Positions 7,587-12,447 of a stretch of 12,447 nt of DNA are shown piece after piece (position 1 is the first letter of the stretch; every line of letters starts with the position of its first letter). A program made the position numbers and the translations under genes. The DNA is from Phycisphaerae bacterium (GTDB lineage Bacteria; Planctomycetota; Phycisphaerae; Sedimentisphaerales; Anaerohalosphaeraceae), in the NCBI GenBank assembly GCA_021736615.1, contig JAIPFN010000167.1, forward strand, positions 1-12,447. The letters run 5' to 3'. The notes beneath the pieces were generated by a model. It was given only the letters and a program-made list of their open reading frames with translations. It was not told the DNA's origin and made no database searches.

Positions 7587-8408
7587 ATGACCCAGCCGTT
7601 GCAAAAAATCGCGTTTGACAAAATCAAGCTGTCCCGGTGGACTGTGCATGTCAACGCTGCGTTCCCTTCAGACGCATTAGAAAGTCTTGTGTCGCATGAG
7701 GACTTTGACGGGGTTAGAGGGCCGTTTGAAGAAGTTATAGCATCGAAATTTGCCAGGGTACATAAAGGTGCGATTTCTTTTAACGGGCAAATCCACAACC
7801 TTTACGTCAAACAATTTCTCTACAGATCGCCGGTTGACTTCTTAAAGCATATCTTACGCCATTCCAGGGCAATGCGTTCACTGAATGCTTCCCGGATGCT
7901 AGCGGCCGAAAATCTGCTAACCCCGGAAGTTATAGCAATGGGACAGCTAAGAAAAGGCCCATTCGTAGCAAAGAGCTTTCTGATAACCCGCAGTGTAGAA
8001 AATGCACCGAAACTATCATTCTATATCTCAGAAGTAACAGACTTGAAAACCAAAAAGCGATTCATCCATCAACTCGCTGAAACAATAGGCAAAATGCACG
8101 CGGCAAATATTTCACACGGAGACCTGAGAACCGGCAATATCCTCGTAAAACCTGCAGGCGACAGCTGGGACTTCTACTTCCTGGATAACGAAAGAACCAT
8201 AAAATACAAAAAACTGCCGGAAAAACTAAGATTCAAAAACCTCGTACAGCTAAATATGCTAACCAACAAAAACCTCACTAACGCGGACCGAGCAAGATTC
8301 TACAAGACCTACCTGAAACAGAACCAGCAGGCAATACCAAACGCAAAAGATTTGGCAAGAAGTATAATCGCAAAAACTAATGAACGCCTTGAGAAAAAAG
8401 ACAAATAA
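7587..8408 (+). CDS. Lipopolysaccharide kinase, Kdo/WaaP family
   Basis: 273 residues with a small-kinase fold. Seen: a candidate ATP-binding lysine in LYVKQF (Lys75), the helix SLNASRMLAAENLLTPEVIAMG (98-119) usual in WaaP/KdkA kinases, the catalytic loop HGDLRTGNIL (177-186) with Asp179 and Asn184, and FLDNERT (198-204), whose Asp200 takes the place of the DFG aspartate. These enzymes phosphorylate Kdo or heptose of the inner core at the cytoplasmic face of the membrane. Which sugar is used here cannot be read from the sequence; the position in the lpxD-lpxI operon suggests a lipid A-proximal target, perhaps Kdo. It starts 6 nt after lpxI and is the last + strand gene before the convergent region. 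The C-terminus is rich in Lys and Asn and could be peripheral to the membrane. Confidence 0.88.
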   Translation: MTQPLQKIAFDKIKLSRWTVHVNAAFPSDALESLVSHEDFDGVRGPFEEVIASKFARVHKGAISFNGQIHNLYVKQFLYRSPVDFLKHILRHSRAMRSLNASRMLAAENLLTPEVIAMGQLRKGPFVAKSFLITRSVENAPKLSFYISEVTDLKTKKRFIHQLAETIGKMHAANISHGDLRTGNILVKPAGDSWDFYFLDNERTIKYKKLPEKLRFKNLVQLNMLTNKNLTNADRARFYKTYLKQNQQAIPNAKDLARSIIAKTNERLEKKDK

Positions 8409-8470
8409 AAGCCTTCGAAATAAACGAGAGCAATGAAAATGAAATAAAATTATCATCAATTATAAATCGT

Positions 8471-8521
8471 CTATCTGGCCGCATACATTGATTCGCAGTA
8501 TTGTTTCTATTCGCCGGAGAC
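8471..8521 (-). pseudogene. Decayed rfbB 3'-end remnant fused to the FG-GAP gene
   Basis: Read on the minus strand this is VSGE, a stop, KQYCESMYAAR and a stop. The end of the intact rfbB at 9763-9813 reads VSGEYEKYYESMYAGR and a stop. Eleven of 16 residues agree, both end on the same codon, and several differences are synonymous (GTA/GTC, TCA/TCC, TCG/TCA, GCC/GCG, CGT/AGA), as in two copies that diverged while still coding. A later TAC-to-TAG change now supplies the stop of the FG-GAP gene. Only the last 17 codons are recognisable; no trace of the rest of a second rfbB is seen nearby. SGEYxxYYExxY is a usual end for RfbB proteins, so the direction of descent is clear. Confidence 0.75.
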
Positions 8522-8522
8522 T
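8481..8522 (-). repeat. Direct repeat, copy A (rfbB tail), at the distal side of the FG-GAP gene
   Basis: These 42 nt match copy B at 9773-9814 at 34 positions without gaps, in the same orientation. The two copies bracket the whole FG-GAP gene, about 1.29 kb apart. Confidence 0.8.
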
Positions 8523-9721
8523 GCATTTTCAGGATTTTCAAACCAGATAACGCCCCATCCGCCATTTTCTTCAGTTGTCAGGACATCCTGGTCCCCGTCA
8601 CCGTCAAGATCACTCAACCATGCGTTGTCCATTTTTTTGCGGATCTCGGATCCGGGAATATTAATAGCATCTGCTTTCCAATTATTCTCTTTCATTGAAT
8701 CGCCCGTGCAGCTAATTAACCATATATCCCCCTGCTTTGGAATGACAAGTATTTCTTTCTTTTTATCGCCATTCTGATCGAGCACAGCGACGCCCTTTGG
8801 AAAGTTTCCGCTCGGCTGGTCTATGAGAATTTCCTTGAAACTCGGATCACCCTTTTTGTTTGTTCGCAACAGTATTATAACCTTTCTGGCCAAATCACCC
8901 TTGCTGCCGCCTGTAATAATAAAATCATCGATCCTGTCGCCATCGACATCTGCAACTGCCATGAACATCGGTTCGTGGTGCTTGTGAAGTGTTTTACGCT
9001 GCCACTTGCCGGTAACCTTACTTTTACCGGGATTGACATACCAGCAAATCTCCACTCCCCGGTCGGGCACTACAATATCGGCATCACCGTCACCATCGAC
9101 ATCGGTAAGGATGCAGTTCATAGGCCATCTATTTTTGCCGATCGTGTATTTCACCCAGTTTTCCGCCTTGTGCTTATTAAGTACCGGCTGCTTGTACCAC
9201 TCCTGTGCGCCGACAATAAGATCGTTAAGACCGTCACCGTCAACATCGGCGACGATGGGAACACGCCGCTCATAATCGAACAAAGTCATCTTCGTCCATT
9301 TTGATGAATCACGTACCATGGATTTGCCGGGGTTAAAATATACCCAGCCGCCGTTTGCAATATAATCAATATCGCCGTCATTGTCCAGATCGCCCATACC
9401 AGAATCTTCGCACTGGCCGTGTTGAAATTCCACATAGTCCGGCCAGGAAACACTGACTTTTTTCGAACCTGGATTAAAGAACAGTCGACTGTATCTGCCC
9501 TCTTCATAATTAACAAAAACATCCAGATCGCCGTCACCGTCCCAGTCATTCAAATTCATACCGTCCGGTCCGTGATCTTCAGGGTCAGGACAAATTACGT
9601 TGCACCGCCACCGACCCGGACCGGGCCTGCCTGCATAATCTCTCCATGACGCGGAGACAAAAGAAACGCACGAAACAGTGCACAACAATACTAGAGATGT
9701 AGTGTATTTCAGGCTTTGCAT
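8507..9721 (-). CDS. Secreted FG-GAP/VCBS repeat protein, probable seven-bladed beta-propeller
   Basis: 404 residues. A signal peptide (Lys5, hydrophobic 8-22, VSA before SW near 24) sends it out of the cytoplasm; a lipoprotein reading through TVSC at 18 is less likely. Seven calcium-loop motifs of the form DxDGDGxxD begin at residues 59, 111, 159, 207, 258, 315 and 371, spaced 48-57 apart, which fits seven blades. The sixth is degenerate (DQNGDKKKE). Recurrent NPGK-type turns follow several motifs (FFNPGSKK, YFNPGKSM, YVNPGKSK). Such proteins are abundant in planctomycetes and are taken to bind partners or glycans; no enzyme motif is seen. AAGGGG lies 7 nt before the ATG. The gene follows rfbB by 41 nt and is probably co-transcribed. 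Its last codons after WFENP come from an rfbB remnant, so the C-terminus is not original to the family. Confidence 0.88.
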   Translation of the reverse strand: MQSLKYTTSLVLLCTVSCVSFVSASWRDYAGRPGPGRWRCNVICPDPEDHGPDGMNLNDWDGDGDLDVFVNYEEGRYSRLFFNPGSKKVSVSWPDYVEFQHGQCEDSGMGDLDNDGDIDYIANGGWVYFNPGKSMVRDSSKWTKMTLFDYERRVPIVADVDGDGLNDLIVGAQEWYKQPVLNKHKAENWVKYTIGKNRWPMNCILTDVDGDGDADIVVPDRGVEICWYVNPGKSKVTGKWQRKTLHKHHEPMFMAVADVDGDRIDDFIITGGSKGDLARKVIILLRTNKKGDPSFKEILIDQPSGNFPKGVAVLDQNGDKKKEILVIPKQGDIWLISCTGDSMKENNWKADAINIPGSEIRKKMDNAWLSDLDGDGDQDVLTTEENGGWGVIWFENPENAVSGE

Positions 9722-9762
9722 CCAATTCCCCTTGTTATTTGGCCTAAAAATTGAGAGATATA

Positions 9763-10773
9763 TTAACGCCCGGCATACATCGATTCGTAGTACTTTTCGT
9801 ATTCGCCTGATACTATATTAGCCAGCCATTCGCCGTTTGCCAGGTACCAGTCGATAGTCTTGACGATTCCCTCTTCGAATGTTACCGAAGGTGCCCACCC
9901 AAGTTCGTTCATCATCTTGCTGGAATCGATAGCGTAACGTCTGTCATGGCCCGGCCGGTCGGTTACATATTTGATCAGCGACTTATCCTTGCCAAGCCTT
10001 TCAAGAATCTGGCCGACAACTTGAAGGTTTGTCTTTTCGTTATTCCCGCCGACATTATAAATCTCGCCGACTCGGCCTTCGGTCAAAACTTTCCAGATCG
10101 CCGTGCAGTGATCATAAACATACAGCCAGTCGCGAACCTGCAAACCGTCGCCATAGACCGGAAGCTGCTTATCGGCAAGAGCGTTATTAATCATCAGCGG
10201 GATCATTTTTTCGGGAAACTGGTACTCGCCGTAATTATTCGAGCAGCGGGTAATATTATATTTAAGACCGAACGAATGACCGTAAGCATGGACGAGATGG
10301 TCGGCGGCGGCCTTACTGGCGGAATAAGGAGAATTCGGACTTATCGGAGTGCTCTCAACAAACATCCCCTCTTTTCCGAGAGAACCGTAAACCTCATCGG
10401 TAGAAACCTGGAGAAACTTATCGACTTTCTTTTCGAGTGAGACCTTCAGAAGAGTAAGCGTGCCCTGAACATTAGTCTGAATAAAAAGGCCTGGCTCAAC
10501 AAGTGAGCGGTCGACATGACTTTCGGCGGCAAAGTTGATCACCGCGTCTATCGCATACTTATCAAGAAGCTCTTCGACAAGAACCGCGTCGCAGATGTCG
10601 CCCTTGACAAACTTATGATTGTCATTGTCCACAAAGCCGGAAAGGTTCTCAAGATTGCCCGCATATGTAAGCTTGTCGAGATTGACAACGAAAGTGTCGG
10701 GGTGTTCGCTCAGGACCATCCTGACGAAATTGCTCCCGATAAAACCCGCTCCGCCAGTAACAAGAATATTCAT
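9763..10773 (-). CDS. rfbB: dTDP-glucose 4,6-dehydratase
   Basis: 336 residues, full length for RfbB/RmlB. It converts dTDP-glucose to dTDP-4-keto-6-deoxyglucose, the branch point to dTDP-rhamnose and other deoxysugars of O-antigen or surface glycans. Seen: the NAD+ motif GGAGFIG (7-13), FAAESHVDRS (81-90), the catalytic STDEVYG (124-130) with Thr125-Asp126-Glu127, YSASK (150-154) of the SDR Tyr-Lys pair, RCSNNYG, and QVRDWLYVYDH near 200-220. The Asp-Glu pair separates it from UDP-galactose epimerase. The C-terminus SGEYEKYYESMYAGR is usual for the family. The start is secure: GGAGG at 10778-10782 lies 4 nt before the ATG. No rfbA, rfbC or rfbD is adjacent, so the rest of the pathway must be elsewhere. 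It stands 122 nt after pheS, where pheT often sits. Confidence 0.96.
   Translation of the reverse strand: MNILVTGGAGFIGSNFVRMVLSEHPDTFVVNLDKLTYAGNLENLSGFVDNDNHKFVKGDICDAVLVEELLDKYAIDAVINFAAESHVDRSLVEPGLFIQTNVQGTLTLLKVSLEKKVDKFLQVSTDEVYGSLGKEGMFVESTPISPNSPYSASKAAADHLVHAYGHSFGLKYNITRCSNNYGEYQFPEKMIPLMINNALADKQLPVYGDGLQVRDWLYVYDHCTAIWKVLTEGRVGEIYNVGGNNEKTNLQVVGQILERLGKDKSLIKYVTDRPGHDRRYAIDSSKMMNELGWAPSVTFEEGIVKTIDWYLANGEWLANIVSGEYEKYYESMYAGR
9773..9814 (-). repeat. Direct repeat, copy B (3' end of intact rfbB)
   Basis: The intact counterpart of the repeat at 8481-8522: 34 of 42 positions are identical, same orientation. It codes for the last residues of RfbB. Confidence 0.8.
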
Positions 10774-10826
10774 AAAACCTCCGATTTCTGTTTTTAAAAA
10801 GCTAATCGCTGTTGAGCATAGCGAAA

Positions 10827-10841
10827 TCCGCCGAAGGCGGA
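10827..10841. repeat. Short GC-rich palindrome between pheS and rfbB
   Basis: TCCGCC-GAA-GGCGGA is a perfect 6-bp stem with a 3-nt loop, in an otherwise AT-rich 122-nt gap. No T-run follows closely on either strand, so it is a weak terminator at best. Its form resembles the small dispersed palindromes common in some bacterial genomes. No clear promoter for rfbB was found in the gap; a TATTAT lies in it without a good -35. Confidence 0.45.
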
Positions 10842-10895
10842 CTTATTGCTAAAAATAATATCGGACATATGACAACTGAACTTTGACGGGATCGT

Positions 10896-11897
10896 TTAGA
10901 ATTGGCTTAAAAATCTCAGGTCGTTCTCGAACAGCAAGCGGATGTCGGTGATCCCGTACTTCCTCATCGCAAGCCGCTCTATACCAAATCCGAATGCCCA
11001 ACCGGTATATTTTTCGCTATCAATGCCGACAGCGTCAAAAACGTTGGGGTCGACCATTCCGCAGCCGCCCACTTCCATCCATTCTTCGTTACCGTTCTTA
11101 TCAATCCAAAGCAGATCGATCTCACAGCTCGGTTCGGTGAACGGGAAAAAGCTTGGCCTGAAACGCCATCTGGTCTCCGGGCCGAAAAACGCGTGAATAA
11201 ACTGATCGACACTCGTCTTAAGATCAACCATCGTAACATTCTCATCGACAACAAGTGCCTCAAGCTGATGAAACATAAACATATGTGTCGCGTCGACGGT
11301 ATCGGGCCGATAAACCCTGCCAGGCGCGATAACGCGAATCGGGGGTTTTTGATTTTCCATCACGCGAATCTGGATCGTCGAAGTCTGTGTACGCAGCAAA
11401 TGTGTATCGTCGATATAAAAATTATCGACCGGATCCCTTGCCGGATGTTCTTCGGGAATATTCAGTGCTATGAAATTATGCCACTCGTCTTCAACCTCGG
11501 GCCCATAAGCAATATTAAAACCCATCCGCCCGAATATCTCAAGCAGTTCGCTGATAGTCTGGCTGATAACATGACTCTTGCCCGAAAGAACCTCGACAGC
11601 AGGCAGCGTAACATCGACAAGGGGTTTTACCTCTTTGCCTCCGGTTCCAAGCTTACCCTTGATCTCTTCAAAAGCGGCGGTAACTTCGTTCTTAGTCTTA
11701 TTGGCTATCTGGCCGCCCTGACGCCGGTCGTCTTTATCAAGCTGACCGATCTGACTGAGCATACCCGTAACCAAACCCTTGCGGCCAAGATATTTAATGC
11801 GGAATTCTTCGAGTGCGGCAGCATCTTTGACCTCTGCAAGGTCTGCCATCGCATCACTGCCGATCTTTTTAAAATTGTCAAGCATAACCACCACCAT
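10896..11897 (-). CDS. pheS: Phenylalanine-tRNA ligase alpha subunit
   Basis: 333 residues from the ATG at 11897; an ATG at 11885 giving MLDNFKK is an equally good or better start (329 residues), since the extra MVVV is not typical. The catalytic alpha subunit charges tRNA-Phe as part of an alpha2beta2 enzyme. The N-terminal coiled-coil arm covers about 10-85. Class II core motifs follow: HPARD (151-155), LLRTQTSTIQIR (168-179), motif 2 around GRVYRPD and ATHMFMFHQLE (193-213), FRPSFFPFTEPS (246-257), and motif 3 GFGIERLAM (303-311). The partner gene pheT is not next to it; rfbB follows instead. Upstream are rplT and, partly, rpmI, the common translation-gene order. No clear Shine-Dalgarno site lies before 11897 because a T-tract of a hairpin ends there; the GGTGGTGG stretch before 11885 is a possible weak one. 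Confidence 0.96.
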   Translation of the reverse strand: MVVVMLDNFKKIGSDAMADLAEVKDAAALEEFRIKYLGRKGLVTGMLSQIGQLDKDDRRQGGQIANKTKNEVTAAFEEIKGKLGTGGKEVKPLVDVTLPAVEVLSGKSHVISQTISELLEIFGRMGFNIAYGPEVEDEWHNFIALNIPEEHPARDPVDNFYIDDTHLLRTQTSTIQIRVMENQKPPIRVIAPGRVYRPDTVDATHMFMFHQLEALVVDENVTMVDLKTSVDQFIHAFFGPETRWRFRPSFFPFTEPSCEIDLLWIDKNGNEEWMEVGGCGMVDPNVFDAVGIDSEKYTGWAFGFGIERLAMRKYGITDIRLLFENDLRFLSQF

Positions 11898-11900
11898 AAA

Positions 11901-11934
11901 TAAAAAATGCCTGACAAGTTAATCGCCAGGCATT
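11901..11934 (-). terminator. Intrinsic terminator or attenuator in the rplT-pheS gap
   Basis: On the minus strand AATGCCTG (11934-11927) and CAGGCATT (11913-11906) form a perfect 8-bp stem around a 13-nt loop, followed directly by a T-rich tract. The hairpin begins 15 nt after the rplT stop and its T-tract ends 3 nt before the first pheS ATG. It could end the rpmI-rplT transcript or act as a conditional terminator controlling pheS. No room remains for a promoter between it and pheS. Confidence 0.72.
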
Positions 11935-11949
11935 AGTAAATTGACTTTT

Positions 11950-12303
11950 TTAAAGTGCTGCTTTTGCCTTCTCGACGATCAGGTCGAAAGCGGCCGGGTC
12001 TGCAATAGCGATTTCACTGAGCATCTTTCGGTTCAGCTCGATTTTCGCTTTTTTCAGGCCGCTGATCAACTGGCTGTAGCGAATTTCGCGAGTCCTGCAG
12101 GCTGCGTTAATGCGGATGATCCAGAGACCTCTGTAATCACGTTTTTTGAGTTTGCGTCCGACGCGAGCGTTAACTGCTGCACGAACGGTAGCTTCTTTGG
12201 CCAGTCGCAACTGACTTTTGGTTGCTCCCCTGTAACCTTTTACTGCTTTTATTACGCGTTTTCTTGCCTTAGCCCTGGCGGCGCCTTTTCTTACTCTTGG
12301 CAT
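11950..12303 (-). CDS. rplT: 50S ribosomal protein L20
   Basis: 117 residues, the normal L20 length. L20 binds 23S rRNA early in assembly of the large subunit. The N-terminal tail is very basic (MPRVRKGAARAKARKRVIKA), followed by KGYRGATKSQLRLAKEAT, the family signature RDYRGLWIIRINAACR (about 75-90), and the globular C-terminal domain (SQLISGLKKAKIELNRKMLSEIAIADPAAF). A ribosome binding site, AAAGGAAA, lies about 8 nt before the ATG. In other bacteria L20 represses the infC-rpmI-rplT operon by binding the mRNA leader; no L20-binding pseudoknot can be judged here because the leader is outside the window. pheS follows after 52 nt. Confidence 0.98.
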   Translation of the reverse strand: MPRVRKGAARAKARKRVIKAVKGYRGATKSQLRLAKEATVRAAVNARVGRKLKKRDYRGLWIIRINAACRTREIRYSQLISGLKKAKIELNRKMLSEIAIADPAAFDLIVEKAKAAL

Positions 12304-12373
12304 ATCAGCTTTCCTTTCATGATTAAATATTTAAGCCCGCTGCGGCAGCCGATCTAAGCCGGGAAGCGAACTT

Positions 12374-12399
12374 TCAGCTTAACTTACTGGCCAAGCTGA
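12374..12399 (-). other. Inverted repeat over the rpmI stop codon
   Basis: TCAGCTT (12374-12380) and AAGCTGA (12393-12399) form a perfect 7-bp stem with a 12-nt loop. It spans the end of rpmI and lies about 70 nt before rplT. It has no T-run. It might mark an mRNA stability or translation-control element, or be chance. Confidence 0.3.
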
Positions 12400-12446
12400 G
12401 CTAGAATTTTCTTACAAAGAGTTCCGGTCAGATATGACGGACTTGC
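12384..12446 (-). CDS. rpmI: Probable 50S ribosomal protein L35, C-terminal end (partial)
   Basis: Only 20 codons are present, reading ASPSYLTGTLCKKILAQLGQ and a TAA at 12384-12386; the gene continues beyond the window edge. rpmI normally stands just before rplT, and the fragment has the form of an L35 C-terminal helix (hydrophobic positions around KKILAQLG). Of the three minus-strand frames it is the only one open through this stretch: the other two stop early. The assignment rests mostly on position; the fragment alone would not prove it. Confidence 0.55.
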   Translation of the reverse strand, partial: ASPSYLTGTLCKKILAQLGQ

Positions 12447-12447
12447 C

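Noticed and set aside
6605..7798. A 397-codon open frame on the minus strand across lpxI
   Set aside because: It lies opposite lpxI and parts of its neighbours, whose products match known families along their whole length. The translation is Ser/Pro-rich with no recognisable domain, as expected for an antisense shadow.
8471..9814. The FG-GAP gene as a transposon or IS cargo with target-site duplication
   Set aside because: No transposase, no terminal inverted repeats, and the flanking repeats are coding rfbB ends that differ at 8 of 42 positions, too diverged and too long for a recent target-site duplication.
11898..11949. A T-box or Phe-leader-peptide attenuator before pheS
   Set aside because: The gap is only 52 nt, too short for a T-box, and contains no small frame rich in Phe codons. 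Only the terminator-like hairpin is supported.
1..12447. A CRISPR array, tRNA or rRNA gene, or an anti-phage/secondary-metabolite cluster
   Set aside because: No regularly spaced repeats, no cloverleaf or rRNA-like stretch, and every long gene is accounted for by core metabolism, translation, envelope or secreted-protein families.

Overview
The window looks like a piece of a Gram-negative-type chromosome of moderate GC content. It carries lipid A and LPS genes (lpxD, lpxI, a WaaP/Kdo-kinase-like gene, a GT9 heptosyltransferase-like gene, rfbB) beside core housekeeping genes (pyrK-pyrD; rpmI-rplT-pheS). A secreted FG-GAP protein, the use of LpxI rather than LpxH, a secreted transglutaminase-TPR protein and several starts without a clear Shine-Dalgarno site suggest Planctomycetota, perhaps Phycisphaerae/Sedimentisphaerales-like. 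This is inference from gene content only; no marker here fixes the lineage.

Left part (1-5537, all + strand): the 3' end of pyrK overlaps pyrD, the catalytic subunit of class 1B dihydroorotate dehydrogenase, which most likely starts at a TTG at 70. Next come an unrecognised 99-residue protein, a DUF167/YggU protein, a secreted SirB1/transglutaminase-like protein with ten TPR repeats, a small AsmA-like membrane-anchored protein, and a GT9 glycosyltransferase.

Middle part (5534-8408, + strand): a near-consensus sigma70-type promoter (TTGACC-N17-TATAAT) overlaps the GT9 stop codon. It precedes a leader of about 140 nt and the tight operon lpxD-lpxI-kinase, with gaps of 3 and 6 nt. These genes would supply the second acyl transfer of lipid A synthesis, the cleavage of UDP-2,3-diacylglucosamine, and a kinase of the lipid A/core region.

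Right part (8471-12447, - strand, convergent with the left): the translation-gene order rpmI (partial)-rplT-pheS is followed by rfbB (dTDP-glucose 4,6-dehydratase) where pheT often sits, then by a secreted FG-GAP protein with seven calcium-loop motifs. An intrinsic-terminator-like hairpin lies in the 52-nt rplT-pheS gap and ends just before the pheS start.

The most unusual structure is at 8471-8521. The last codons of the FG-GAP gene, its stop and the following bases form a decayed second copy of the 3' end of rfbB (VSGE-stop-KQYCESMYAAR-stop, against VSGEYEKYYESMYAGR-stop in the intact gene). The FG-GAP gene is thus bracketed by two rfbB tails, the trace of a duplication or replacement event. 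I found no rRNA, tRNA, CRISPR array, transposase or IS element, and no strong candidate for a wholly new multi-gene system.
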